Shown here in pieces: positions 8,414-16,737 of a stretch of DNA of 64,000 nt. The position numbers and the translations under genes are program-made. Location of the stretch: positions 1,364,001 through 1,428,000 of the forward strand of contig NC_018020.1 of assembly GCF_000266885.1 (NCBI RefSeq), given 5' to 3'. A model generated the notes under the pieces. That model was given only the letters and a program-made list of their open reading frames with translations. It made no database searches and had not been told where the DNA came from. Source of the stretch: Turneriella parva DSM 21527 (GTDB lineage: Bacteria > Spirochaetota > Leptospiria > Turneriellales > Turneriellaceae). Position 1 is the first letter of the stretch. The number at the start of each line of letters is the position of its first letter.

Positions 8414-9433
8414 ATGAAGAAATTTCTTACGGTTCTCGCTTTGGTTCTGAGTGTTTCAACCAGCACCCTTTGCGGCGGGGCCAATGAAACCATAGCAACA
8501 TTTGATGGCGGCAACGTCACCACGAAAGATGTTGAAAAAAACAACGAGCAAGAATTCTACGAAATTCGCCAGAAAGAGTTTCAGATTCGCCAGCAGGCCG
8601 CATTTGAAACCGCGCGCGAAAAAATCTTCGAAGCCGAAGCTAAAAAGCGCAATCTACCGGTAGACAAGTTTGTCGAAACCGAACTGGCTAAGCGGCGCGG
8701 CAACGTGACCGACGAAATGATACGCCAGTTCTACGAAAATAATAAACAGCGTATCAATCAGCCTTTCGCAATCGTGCGCGACCGCATTCGCCAGCAGCTG
8801 ATTAATAACTCTGAAAAAGGCGCCCGCGACGGATTAACCTCTGAACTGTTTAAAGCATACAATTTCAAGTTTAACCTGCAAGAACCGAAACCACCGACAC
8901 TGACAATCGTTAACGACGGCAAACCGTTCTGGGGTAAAGCTGATGCAAAGGTTGTCATTACTGAATTTTCAGACTTTGAATGTCCCTATTGCCGCCAGAT
9001 GCAGGGTGACGTGCAGCGCCTTAAAGCCGAATATTCCGGTAAAATCAAATGGGTGTTCCGCAACTTTCCGCTCGACTTTCACCCACAGGCAATGCCGTCT
9101 CATATCGCCGCGCAGTGTGCAGGCAAACAGGCGAAATATTTTGAGTTTCAGACGAAGGTTTTTTCGATACCTTACAACGGCCGAGAACTCGATATGTCGC
9201 CGGCACAGCTCGACCGCATAGCGCAGAGCATCGGCCTCAATATGCAGGCCTACACACAATGTAAGGCCGACAAAGACGGCAAAGAGCGTGAGGCAATTGA
9301 AGCCGATATGCGTTATGCGCAAAAGATAGGTGTCAGGGGAACTCCCACTATCTACATCAACGGCGTTCTCTATCAGCAAGAACGTTCGTACGAAGCGATG
9401 AAGCAGGCAATCGACAAGCTGCTTGATTCGTGA
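8414..9433 (+). CDS. Exported DsbA-like thiol oxidoreductase with SurA-like N-terminal region
   Basis: A 339-residue exported protein. The ATG at 8414 opens a signal peptide (MKKFLTVLALVLSVSTSTLC); an upstream GTG at 8375 would hide it. Residues about 25-160 begin IATFDGGNVTTKDVEKN and are rich in charged helices, resembling the N-terminal chaperone segment of SurA-type foldases but without a PPIase domain. The C-terminal half is a DsbA/Thioredoxin_4 domain with the active site CPYC in FSDFECPYCRQM and the cis-proline loop VRGTPTIYING. It probably oxidises or isomerises disulfides in the periplasm. A Cys lies near the cleavage site, but the flanking residues are a poor lipobox. Confidence 0.87.
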   Translation: MKKFLTVLALVLSVSTSTLCGGANETIATFDGGNVTTKDVEKNNEQEFYEIRQKEFQIRQQAAFETAREKIFEAEAKKRNLPVDKFVETELAKRRGNVTDEMIRQFYENNKQRINQPFAIVRDRIRQQLINNSEKGARDGLTSELFKAYNFKFNLQEPKPPTLTIVNDGKPFWGKADAKVVITEFSDFECPYCRQMQGDVQRLKAEYSGKIKWVFRNFPLDFHPQAMPSHIAAQCAGKQAKYFEFQTKVFSIPYNGRELDMSPAQLDRIAQSIGLNMQAYTQCKADKDGKEREAIEADMRYAQKIGVRGTPTIYINGVLYQQERSYEAMKQAIDKLLDS

Positions 9434-9439
9434 TAGGCA

Positions 9440-9482
9440 AGTCATGGTTCGACAAGCACTGCAAGCAGAGACTGCGTCTCAC
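9440..9482. repeat. Degenerate dispersed hairpin repeat, copy 3
   Basis: The halves GTCATGGTTCGAC (9443-9455) and TCTCACCATGAC share the stem GTCATGG/CCATGAC of the copy at 43859-43885, but the core is expanded by unrelated bases. It sits immediately 3' of the DsbA-like gene. Confidence 0.5.
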
Positions 9483-9519
9483 CATGACGATCGGCAGACC
9501 GCAAGGGCAATATTATTGT

Positions 9520-9547
9520 CACCCTGAGCCAGTCGAAGGGTGACCTG
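9520..9547. repeat. Dispersed hairpin repeat, copy 4
   Basis: GTCACCC and GGGTGAC flank the core TGAGCCAGTCGAA. The stem differs from copies 1 and 2 at several positions but is fully complementary, which indicates covariation. It lies between the DsbA-like gene and the PhnP-like gene and ends about 15 bases before the start codon at 9559. Confidence 0.75.
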
Positions 9548-9558
9548 CACACAAAAAT

Positions 9559-10347
9559 ATGCGAGTCACTGTCTTAGGCAGCGGCACCTCGACTGGTGTG
9601 CCGATAGTCGGCTGCCAGTGTAAGGTCTGCACTTCAGCGGACGAAAAGAACCAGCGGCACAGGGCAGCAATTCTGCTCGAAGAAGATGGGCGCGTGCTGA
9701 TCGATACCGGCCCCGACCTGCGTTACCAGATGCTGAAACAGCAGGTGCGTTCGCTCGATGCTGTTCTCTTTACCCACTTTCATTACGACCACCTCGATGG
9801 TCTGCCCGATCTTCGGCCGTTTACGTTTGATAACAAGGCAGAGTTGGTCTGTTATGCAAACCCGCAGACGCATGAAATTATTCTCAGCCGCTACCCGTAT
9901 ATTCGCGAGCGGGCAGTCTACAGCAACGTGCCGCACCTGAGCCTGAAGATATTTCCCGGCAATGAAGAAGACGGTTACGAAGAGCTCAAAATCGCCGGTA
10001 TGAAAATTCAGCCGATTCGGCTGGTTCACATACCCAAGGCGGGGGTGTTGAGCACCGGTTTCGTGGTGAACCGTAAATTCGGCTATTTGACCGATTTTAA
10101 AGAGATCAATGCGCAAGACGAAAAATTTCTCGAAGGTCTTGAAGTCTTATACCTCGGTTCACCGATCGATAAACCCCACATGTCGCATATCAACCATGCA
10201 GAGGGGCTCGAGCTGATAGAAAAGTACAAGCCTGCACGGGGTTATATCGGTCACCTTTCGCACCAATACCTGCATACTGAACTACTCGAAAAATGGCAGG
10301 GTGTCGCCGAGCCGGCTTTTGACGGGCAGCAGTTTGTATTTCATTAA
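9559..10347 (+). CDS. PhnP-like metallo-beta-lactamase-fold hydrolase
   Basis: A 262-residue cytosolic enzyme of the PhnP subgroup of the MBL fold, typically phosphodiesterases acting on cyclic or strained phosphate esters. It starts VLGSGTSTGVPIVGC and has the extra zinc-site cysteines in GCQCKVC, the metal-binding motif HFHYDH near residue 73, a further His in VHIPKAG, an Asp in LTDFKE, and closing His residues in SHINHAEG and GHLSHQ. The natural substrate cannot be told from sequence. It stands alone on the plus strand. Confidence 0.88.
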   Translation: MRVTVLGSGTSTGVPIVGCQCKVCTSADEKNQRHRAAILLEEDGRVLIDTGPDLRYQMLKQQVRSLDAVLFTHFHYDHLDGLPDLRPFTFDNKAELVCYANPQTHEIILSRYPYIRERAVYSNVPHLSLKIFPGNEEDGYEELKIAGMKIQPIRLVHIPKAGVLSTGFVVNRKFGYLTDFKEINAQDEKFLEGLEVLYLGSPIDKPHMSHINHAEGLELIEKYKPARGYIGHLSHQYLHTELLEKWQGVAEPAFDGQQFVFH

Positions 10348-10378
10348 GCAGGCAGCGTAATCGCTGCATGCTTAAAAT

Positions 10379-11170
10379 TTACCGTTCAAAGCGAAAACTT
10401 TTGCCTTCACGCTGGGCTGCTACCGATTCGGCAATTTGCCCGGTGCTCATGCAAATACCCTGGCCGGCAGCTTCGGCCTGCATTACTTCTTCACGGCTCA
10501 GCGTGTGGCCCCGCAGTAGCGGCAACGATAGCGCGATCGACTGCGGCGATGCCGAAGCAATCGCCCGGGCGCATGATAGCACTGCATCCTCAATTTCTTC
10601 GCTGGCGCCCACCTGGTTAAAGAGCGCCCTCAGGCGGATGTCAGACGAATTGTAGATCTTTCCCGTGAGCAGCATTTCGTTCAGAAGCGGAGTGTGGCCG
10701 AGGTGCGCCCAATGTTCTGCGGCCATGCCGGGGTTTAGCCCGATGCGCACAAAGTTCATACCGACTTTGCTGTTCGAAACCGCAAAGCGCAGGTCGCACG
10801 CGAGTGCGAGGCAGAAGCCGGCGCCGACGCAGGGGCCGTTGATGTGGGCAATGGTAGGCAGCGGCAGCGTGAACAATGAGAGATAAGATTTGTAGAAGTG
10901 CAGCATTGCCGCGGCAGATTCGGCCGCGGGCAGTTTTGTGAGTTCTATCAGGTAGTTCAGATCACCGCCGGCAGAGAAAGCGCGGCCGGCGCCGGTGAAA
11001 ACCACGACACGGGCCGTAGACTTCTGAATAATTTCGGCAAGCTCAACCGCGCCCGCGGCCATGGTGGTGTTGAGCGCGTTCAGCTGGCTTGCATTGTTGA
11101 GTTCTACATGGCAGACACCGTTGCCGTCGAGCGTTGCTCTGAGCTGTTTGTGGTCATAAAGGGTTTGCAT
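10379..11170 (-). CDS. Enoyl-CoA hydratase/isomerase family protein
   Basis: A 263-residue crotonase-fold protein. The oxyanion-hole segments are visible as AFSAGGDLNYL (about residues 65-75) and HINGPCVGAGFCLALACDLRFA (about 108-130). At the hydratase Glu positions the sequence reads VGMNFVRIGLNPGMAAEHWAHLG, where the second catalytic Glu is not obvious, so isomerase or another crotonase activity is possible. It lies downstream of HMG-CoA lyase and an MBL hydrolase on the same strand, suggesting leucine or branched acyl-CoA breakdown. A perfect 16-bp-arm palindrome (11172-11205) separates it from the lyase gene. Confidence 0.88.
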   Translation of the reverse strand: MQTLYDHKQLRATLDGNGVCHVELNNASQLNALNTTMAAGAVELAEIIQKSTARVVVFTGAGRAFSAGGDLNYLIELTKLPAAESAAAMLHFYKSYLSLFTLPLPTIAHINGPCVGAGFCLALACDLRFAVSNSKVGMNFVRIGLNPGMAAEHWAHLGHTPLLNEMLLTGKIYNSSDIRLRALFNQVGASEEIEDAVLSCARAIASASPQSIALSLPLLRGHTLSREEVMQAEAAGQGICMSTGQIAESVAAQREGKSFRFER

Positions 11171-11171
11171 T

Positions 11172-11205
11172 TGCCTTGCCCATGAATAAATTCATGGGCA
11201 AGGCA
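11172..11205. terminator. 16-bp-arm inverted repeat without a U-tract
   Basis: Arms TGCCTTGCCCATGAAT and ATTCATGGGCAAGGCA are separated by AA. It fills the gap between the end of HMG-CoA lyase (11222) and the start of the crotonase gene (11170). It may be a terminator, an mRNA processing site or an attenuator; there is no run of T on either side. Confidence 0.6.
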
Positions 11206-11221
11206 GCAAGTTTTCCCGGGC

Positions 11222-12061
11222 TTATTCGGGCGTAGGTAGCGCCAGAGGCAGCTTTACACCATGTTGAAGACCGACCGCATCGGCAAGCTGCAGTACCTTC
11301 TCGGTTGCAATGTTACCCTTCGCGCCGGGCGAGAACGGGCAGCCGCCGATGCCACCAGCTGATGAGTCGAACTTACGAAAGCCGTTTTGCATACACCAGG
11401 TTGCGTTTTCTGCGGCAAGCCGATAGGTGTCATGAAAATGCCACCAGATTTTATCGTGAAAATTGGCGAGAAGTCCAGATGCCACTAGATCGGATACCTG
11501 TTTTTTCGTGGCCCGGCCAGTTGTATCGCCTAAAGAGATTTCATCTACCTGCGTAAAGAGCGGTACGAAACGCTTCAGATCATTTACTGCGTCCATCGTG
11601 CCTTCGTATGCGCAGTCGAATACGGTAGAGATATACAGCCGAGTCGTCATGCCGGCTGTGCGCGCGCGGTTGATCATAGGTGTAAGGTCTGCGAGCGACT
11701 CGGCGACGCTGCGGTTGATGTTCTTCTGGTTGAATGTCTCAGAAGTTGCTGTGAAGAATGCAATCGATTTGCAGCCGATCGCGATCGCTTGCTCAAGACC
11801 CCGCGGGTTCGGCACGAGCAAAGAAAATTCGGCTGATGCCGCAGCAGCTGTTGGTTGCAACGCAGAATAAACTTTATCTGAATCGGCCATTGTCGGTACC
11901 AGCTTGGGGTTGACGAGCGAGCCAACTTCGACCTTAGTGAGGCCTGCAGCGACAAGCTGCTCTACGAACGCGACACGCGCGGCGACACTCAGAATTTGCG
12001 CTGCTGACTGCAGGCCGTCGCGCGGGCCGACTTCGCAGATTTCAAGTTGCTTTGCGCTCAT
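11222..12061 (-). CDS. hmgL: Hydroxymethylglutaryl-CoA lyase
   Basis: A 279-residue TIM-barrel enzyme that cleaves HMG-CoA to acetyl-CoA and acetoacetate in leucine degradation. It opens with the substrate-binding motif EVGPRDGLQ, contains the metal ligands of this family (Asp in GPRDG and the HFHDT pair), and has the active-site loop GGIGGCPFSPGAKGN with the catalytic Cys. The ATG at 12059-12061 overlaps the stop of the upstream MBL gene (ATGA), so the two are translationally coupled. A longer frame to 12196 has no support. Confidence 0.95.
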   Translation of the reverse strand: MSAKQLEICEVGPRDGLQSAAQILSVAARVAFVEQLVAAGLTKVEVGSLVNPKLVPTMADSDKVYSALQPTAAAASAEFSLLVPNPRGLEQAIAIGCKSIAFFTATSETFNQKNINRSVAESLADLTPMINRARTAGMTTRLYISTVFDCAYEGTMDAVNDLKRFVPLFTQVDEISLGDTTGRATKKQVSDLVASGLLANFHDKIWWHFHDTYRLAAENATWCMQNGFRKFDSSAGGIGGCPFSPGAKGNIATEKVLQLADAVGLQHGVKLPLALPTPE

Positions 12062-12996
12062 TTTGCCGCCTTCTTGCGCGCGCGGGCGGCCGCGAACACG
12101 AGACCTTGCGCATTGAGATCGATATCTAAGCCCAGCATTTGTTGTTCGGCCGCTGTGAGATTGATGCCACGCTCTGCCAACTGGCCCGCAAACCATGCTT
12201 CGATTGCAGAGCGCGCAAAGGCATAGGGTTCAGCAGAACCGGTGTCGCCGCTTTTCAGAGCCTCAAAAATCTTCTCAATCTGCGTCATGTGTTCGCTGAG
12301 CATCGCATGCCCGGCACGCAAATCACTCCACACCCCAAAATGTGTCGGGTATGCCTGCGCCGCGCCTGTCGCGACGATCTTTGCGTAGCTCGCGCGGGCT
12401 TCGGCTGCATCGAAATCGGTCGGCGAGGTTGAGGCGAATAAAAAGGGCCTTGAACCATGCTGCAGCATGGGGTAAGCGATGCCGAATGAATCGCCCGTGA
12501 AGATACTGTTTGTCTTGCGGTCGAGAATCACGAAGTGGTGGTTTGCATGGCCGCGGGTATAGATGAACTGCAATTCGGTGTCACCCACCTGCATCACCTC
12601 GCCGTCAGCGGGAATATAAACGCGTGACTCCGGTACAGGTTGAATTGTACCATAGAGCTTTTTGAACTCCGCTTCGCCATAGACCGATTGCGCGCTTTGC
12701 ACGAGTCGTGACGGGTCAATCACGTGCGGCGCCGCACGCGGGTGGGCAATCACCGTTGCCTTAGGGCAATGCTCGAGCAAAAGACCGGTGGCTCCCGCAT
12801 GGTCGAGGTGAACGTGCGTGATGATGATATAGGCGACGTCGTCAGGTTTGAAGCCGTTGTCTTTGAGCGCGGCGAGCAGCAGCGGCACTGCATGGTTCGT
12901 GTTGTTGTCGATGAAGCATGCCTTGTCGCCGCAGTGCAGCAGGTAGGCAGCTGCTACTTTAGGCATGACATATTCACAATCAATAGTTGTGGTCAT
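12058..12996 (-). CDS. Metallo-beta-lactamase-fold hydrolase
   Basis: A 312-residue MBL-fold protein with the metal motif HVHLDHAG near residue 68, GHANHHFV with a further His, and SIFTGDSFG with the bridging Asp. The family includes thioesterases and glyoxalase II-like enzymes; coupling to HMG-CoA lyase suggests an acyl-CoA or acyl-ester substrate, which is inference. The start is placed at the ATG 12994-12996, because the upstream ATG at 13035 lies inside a strong hairpin (13004-13038). No clear Shine-Dalgarno site precedes either start. Confidence 0.85.
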   Translation of the reverse strand: MTTTIDCEYVMPKVAAAYLLHCGDKACFIDNNTNHAVPLLLAALKDNGFKPDDVAYIIITHVHLDHAGATGLLLEHCPKATVIAHPRAAPHVIDPSRLVQSAQSVYGEAEFKKLYGTIQPVPESRVYIPADGEVMQVGDTELQFIYTRGHANHHFVILDRKTNSIFTGDSFGIAYPMLQHGSRPFLFASTSPTDFDAAEARASYAKIVATGAAQAYPTHFGVWSDLRAGHAMLSEHMTQIEKIFEALKSGDTGSAEPYAFARSAIEAWFAGQLAERGINLTAAEQQMLGLDIDLNAQGLVFAAARARKKAAK

Positions 12997-13003
12997 GCGG
13001 CAG

Positions 13004-13038
13004 TGAATGTAGTTTTCGCGGGGCGAAAACCACATTCA
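13004..13038 (-). promoter_or_regulatory. 16-bp hairpin in front of the MBL gene
   Basis: On the minus strand TGAATGTGGTTTTCGC and GCGAAAACTACATTCA pair across a CCC loop; the only non-Watson-Crick position is a G-U pair in RNA. It starts 6 bases after the FecR-like gene and ends 8 bases before the MBL start codon. It could limit read-through from the sigma-factor genes or control translation of the MBL gene. No U-tract follows. Confidence 0.6.
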
Positions 13039-13043
13039 GGGGA

Positions 13044-13880
13044 CTACAGGCTTTCGCTATCCTGATCTGAAAGACTAAAGATGGCTTTTTCGCCCTCTTT
13101 GTAATGTTCGAAATCGTCTTCGTCGTCGACTTCGGCAATCTGCACGTTGCCCTTGATGACTTCGATTTCAAACTGGGGCTCACCTGAAGGCAAAGGTGAC
13201 CCCATTTCTTTGAATTTCAGGTGTACATCCTGGTGGTTGTCTTGCGACATGCGCACCTTTGCTTTAAAGGGGCCGTTATTGACAATGACCGAGGCCTTAC
13301 CCCTGTACTGCAGTTTAAAATGAGCTTCAGTGCCGGCGAACGCCACTTCTGAGCGAAATGCTTCGCCATTGCTCGTCTTGACGACGCGCAGACGCGAACC
13401 CTGCCCGACTGTAATTTCACCGATTTTTTTGCGCTTGCGCATGAAGTTCAGCGAAACACTTTTTTCGTGCGCATTCACTTCGCTGTGCATCGCGCTCTGG
13501 CCGCTCTCGTCTTCGATATGAATGCCGTCTTCGCCGAAAGGGTTCACCAGCAAGATGCCTGCCCCCACGGCGACGACGAGTGACGCCGCAACCGAAAGGT
13601 ATTTTACTGAAGTGATACGGGTCCAGGCGGCAACGACGGGGCTAATCAGAGATGAGGATTTCTGAGGTTCTGTAACCGGCTTCAGCTGCGACAGTTTTTC
13701 GCTGTGGGTGTTCTGAAATTCGGCGATGGCAGCAATTCGTGCCTTTTCATTTGTGGGCAAAAGTTGCCCGGCTGCGTCGGGTATTTTATGGGTCGCGGCG
13801 GCGAAAAGCGTGTCGGCGAGCGTCAGGGTGTGCGCCTTCGCCTTGCGTGCGGTTAACGGTATTTTGCTGCTGCGCGCCAT
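13044..13880 (-). CDS. FecR-like membrane protein, probable anti-sigma factor
   Basis: A 278-residue protein with a basic cytoplasmic N-terminal region of about 90 residues, one predicted membrane helix (YLSVAASLVVAVGAGILLV, near 95-115) and a C-terminal exported region with a FecR-like beta-rich pattern (ITVGQGSRLRVVKTSNGEAF, FKLQYRGKASVIVNNGPF). The tail is very acidic. It follows an ECF sigma factor gene on the same strand after 128 bases, the usual place for a membrane anti-sigma factor. It would hold the sigma factor at the membrane until an envelope signal arrives. The function is inferred from topology and position. Confidence 0.7.
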   Translation of the reverse strand: MARSSKIPLTARKAKAHTLTLADTLFAAATHKIPDAAGQLLPTNEKARIAAIAEFQNTHSEKLSQLKPVTEPQKSSSLISPVVAAWTRITSVKYLSVAASLVVAVGAGILLVNPFGEDGIHIEDESGQSAMHSEVNAHEKSVSLNFMRKRKKIGEITVGQGSRLRVVKTSNGEAFRSEVAFAGTEAHFKLQYRGKASVIVNNGPFKAKVRMSQDNHQDVHLKFKEMGSPLPSGEPQFEIEVIKGNVQIAEVDDEDDFEHYKEGEKAIFSLSDQDSESL

Positions 13881-14008
13881 TTTTAGCTCTCAGACTCTGG
13901 TTTTAGGCCTTTGTCTTCTTGATGATGATACGCAATTATCGGCAACCTCGGACATAAAATTTCGCATCGAGCGCATATTCGAAAACGGCATGAGACATAA
14001 AACGCTCA

Positions 14009-14539
14009 TCAATCCAACTCGATGGCTTCGATGCCCATTTTCTTGAGTTCAAGCTGAAAAAACTGAAAGAGCTGCGAGACGCGGCGCCGCAGGTGGCGGT
14101 CAGAGATACCCAGAGTCTCGGCGATCAAGAGCTTGGGTTTGCCCTCTTCGAGCATATGCAAGAGCAGAATGCCTTCGCCTTTTTTGTCGAAGCGAATCGC
14201 CAGCTCTTTGAGCGTGCCGCGCAGTTCGTGCCAGGCGCGGGTTTTCGCGTTCTCTTCGGGTGCTTCGATGCGGTCGAATTTTTCTTCGGTGAAGTGCGTG
14301 AGCTTCTTGCCTTTGCGAATATAGTCGATCGCGCGGTTATGGCACGAGCGGTAGAGCCATGACAGCTCGTCTTGTGTGCGAATCTTCTCTTCGCGTTTCT
14401 GCTTTAAAAAAGAAATAAAGACATCTTGCAGCACATCGTGCGCTTCATCTTCGCCGACGAATGTGCGCAGGTATTTGAGCAGCTGCCCTTTATGGTCTCT
14501 GAAGAGACTGTTTACGGAATCGTCAGCCACTTCGGGCAT
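14009..14539 (-). CDS. ECF-type RNA polymerase sigma factor
   Basis: A 176-residue sigma-70-family protein with region 2 (LLKYLRTFVGEDEAHDVLQDVFISFLKQ, then SWLYRSCHNRAIDYIRKGKK) and region 4 at the C-terminus (EGKPKLLIAETLGISDRHLRRRVSQLFQF, a helix-turn-helix that would read the -35 element). There is no region 1 or 3, as expected for the extracytoplasmic-function group. It is followed by a FecR-like membrane protein, its probable anti-sigma factor. The target promoters are not visible here. Confidence 0.9.
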   Translation of the reverse strand: MPEVADDSVNSLFRDHKGQLLKYLRTFVGEDEAHDVLQDVFISFLKQKREEKIRTQDELSWLYRSCHNRAIDYIRKGKKLTHFTEEKFDRIEAPEENAKTRAWHELRGTLKELAIRFDKKGEGILLLHMLEEGKPKLLIAETLGISDRHLRRRVSQLFQFFQLELKKMGIEAIELD

Positions 14540-14578
14540 GAAGCAGTGTGAGGCAGCAAGTCATTGAGTAAACCAGAT

Positions 14579-15316
14579 TCAAGGGCGTGTCAGATGCAGA
14601 ATGTATTCTTGATTGCCGTGGCGACCGGTGATGGCTGCCGGCTGCACAGTTTCAGTGAGAATTCCGGCATTTGCAAGCCGTTGGCTGAAGGCGCTGATGA
14701 GCTCGCCCGCTCTATTCTGGTCACGTAAGATACCGCTATCGAGCAGCTCGCGCTCGGCGCGCGGCAGCTCGAATTGGGGTTTGAAGAGTACCAGAGCCTC
14801 GCGTCGCCTGGCTTTGGCCTTTAGCAGGTCAAACGCCAGAGGCAGAAGAGGCTCTATAGACGTAAACGACACGTCGGCGACAAACGCTTCGGGCTGTTGC
14901 CACAGATCTGCCGGCTGAATTTTTTTGAAATCGTAACCTTCGAGTACCTGCACGCGCGCATCGGAGCGCAGCTTCTGGTGTAGAAGGCCTTTGCCCACGT
15001 CAATGGCGGCAACAAACCTGGCCCCACGTCGCAGCAGGCAGTCGGTAAAGCCACCGGTCGAAGAACCGATATCCATGAAGCTGCGGCCTGTAACGGGAAA
15101 CTGCAAGCCTTGAATGGCGCTATCGAGTTTTTCACCCGAGCGCGAGACAAATTTCTTGATCCCGCGTAGCCGAAGCTCGACAGTTTCTGCAACCGGGATT
15201 CCCGGTTTAGTCTGCGGGGTATCGCCGATCAATACCTTGCCTGCCAATATCAGGCCTTTTGCCTCACGCTCGCTGAGCGTTGGGTACGCGGCCAATAGCG
15301 CTTCGAGCAGGTTCAT
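14579..15316 (-). CDS. tlyA: TlyA-family S4/FtsJ RNA methyltransferase
   Basis: A 245-residue protein with an N-terminal S4 RNA-binding domain (LIL..GKVLIGD, residues about 3-60) and an FtsJ-like methyltransferase domain with the SAM motif FMDIGSSTGGFTDCLLRRGA, then AIDVGKGLLHQKLR and VADVSFTS. TlyA proteins 2'-O-methylate cytidines in ribosomal RNA and affect sensitivity to capreomycin. It starts two bases after the ispA stop and is the last gene of ndk-ispA-tlyA. Confidence 0.93.
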   Translation of the reverse strand: MNLLEALLAAYPTLSEREAKGLILAGKVLIGDTPQTKPGIPVAETVELRLRGIKKFVSRSGEKLDSAIQGLQFPVTGRSFMDIGSSTGGFTDCLLRRGARFVAAIDVGKGLLHQKLRSDARVQVLEGYDFKKIQPADLWQQPEAFVADVSFTSIEPLLPLAFDLLKAKARRREALVLFKPQFELPRAERELLDSGILRDQNRAGELISAFSQRLANAGILTETVQPAAITGRHGNQEYILHLTRP

Positions 15317-15318
15317 GC

Positions 15319-16164
15319 TCAGGCTTTGCGTTCGAGCAGGTATTTTGGCAGTTGCTGCAATAGGGGAGAAGAGGCAAACAGGGTTGAGCTCGTGTTCGCC
15401 AGCTGCATGGCCAGTTTTTCTGCCGCGAGTTTAGCCTGACCGAGCCCGAGCTCGCTGACGAATGTCTTCTTATTCTGTTCAGCGTCTTTGCCTGCCGTCT
15501 TACCGAGTGTCACAGAATCAGAAGTTGCGTCAATGATATCATCGGTGATCTGAAAAAGCATGCCCAACCCTCTGCCCCAGCGAACCGTTGCGAGACTGAG
15601 ACCGCCTTGGGCGGTAAGGAGTGGCAGATTCAGGGCTGCTTCGATCAGGCGGCCGGTTTTCAGGCGGTGCAACCTTTTGACCGAAGACGGTTGTTGCTGC
15701 ATGTCGAGGTATTGTCCTGAGACCATTCCCTGAGCGGCGATTGCGCGCGCGAAATAGTTCATGGCTTTGGGCTGCAATTCTGCGAGCGACAGCAGCTCGA
15801 ATGCGAGCCCTTGCAGCAGGTCGCCGACCAGAATAGCTGTGCTCTCTCCGTACTTCTTGTGGCACGATGGTTGCCCCCGCCGCATGTCGTCGTTATCCAT
15901 TGCGGGCAGGTCGTCGTGCACCAGCGAATAGCTGTGCAGGCATTCAAATGCGGCAGCGATGGCGAGCGCCCGGTTATCTTCAAGCCCGGCTAAGCGTGCT
16001 GTTTCGAGAGCCAGAATGGGACGAATACGTTTGTTGGCCCCTGAGAGTGCATAGAGCGTCGCTTCTTTGAGCAGCGGGGGCGCAGATTTGAGCGAGGTGC
16101 GACCCAGACGCAAAAAAAAATCCCGCTCAAAGCGGGATCTCTGGTTTTCGAGAAGTTCTCGCAT
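15319..16164 (-). CDS. ispA: Short-chain polyprenyl diphosphate synthase (IspA-like)
   Basis: A 281-residue enzyme that condenses isopentenyl diphosphate with allylic diphosphates. Both Asp-rich motifs are present: DDLPAMDNDDMRRG (about residues 82-95) and DDIID (about 205), along with CHKKYGES, GLAFELLS and GLGMLFQITDDIIDAT. The residue pattern upstream of the first Asp motif suits farnesyl or geranylgeranyl diphosphate synthases. The ATG at 16162-16164 gives an N-terminus the length of E. coli IspA; a TTG at 16198-16200 would add 12 residues but lies in a small hairpin (16183-16200). Confidence 0.92.
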   Translation of the reverse strand: MRELLENQRSRFERDFFLRLGRTSLKSAPPLLKEATLYALSGANKRIRPILALETARLAGLEDNRALAIAAAFECLHSYSLVHDDLPAMDNDDMRRGQPSCHKKYGESTAILVGDLLQGLAFELLSLAELQPKAMNYFARAIAAQGMVSGQYLDMQQQPSSVKRLHRLKTGRLIEAALNLPLLTAQGGLSLATVRWGRGLGMLFQITDDIIDATSDSVTLGKTAGKDAEQNKKTFVSELGLGQAKLAAEKLAMQLANTSSTLFASSPLLQQLPKYLLERKA

Positions 16165-16218
16165 CGGGTGCGATTGTACTAATTGGCGGTATGCCGCCAA
16201 ATAGTATTGATACCTCTT

Positions 16219-16647
16219 TTACTGGCCTGCCAGCTCGAGGCCGCTGAAGAAGAAAGCAGCTTCGATCTTTGCGTTCTCAACTGAGTCAGAACCGTGAACC
16301 GCGTTCTCACCCTTTGACTTGGCGTATAGTTTGCGAATGGTATTGGGTGCAGCTTCTGCCGGGTCGGTAGCACCGATGACATCGCGCCAGTGTTGCACGG
16401 CGTTATCGCGTTCGAGAATTGCTGCGACCACAGGGCCCGACGCCATAAACGAGCAAAGTTCGCCGTAGAACGGGCGTGCCGCGTGCACGCTGTAAAATTG
16501 CTGCGCCTGCTCAAGGCTGAGGCGAACGCGTTTCATCGCGCGAATCTTGAAGCCCTCTTGTTCAATGCGCGCAAGAATCTTGCCGCTGTCGCCCGAACGG
16601 ACACCGTCGGGTTTGATCATGATTAAAGTAAATTCTTTTTCAAACAT
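16219..16647 (-). CDS. ndk: Nucleoside diphosphate kinase
   Basis: A 142-residue enzyme of normal length that transfers the gamma phosphate from ATP to other nucleoside diphosphates. It opens [11 protein letters not shown] and contains the active-site motif NAVHGSDS with the phosphorylated His. [13 protein letters not shown] and [14 protein letters not shown] are also typical. It is the first gene of the ndk-ispA-tlyA run and is divergent from the START protein at 16738, with about 90 bases between. Confidence 0.97.
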   Translation of the reverse strand: MFEKEFTLIMIKPDGVRSGDSGKILARIEQEGFKIRAMKRVRLSLEQAQQFYSVHAARPFYGELCSFMASGPVVAAILERDNAVQHWRDVIGATDPAEAAPNTIRKLYAKSKGENAVHGSDSVENAKIEAAFFFSGLELAGQ

Positions 16648-16737
16648 GGGTTAATAATGGTGTTTGAGACATGCCGTCAATCTGATGGATTGTCACAATT
16701 GGCTTTGACATCCGCCGCAGGCTATTCAGGCTTGGCT

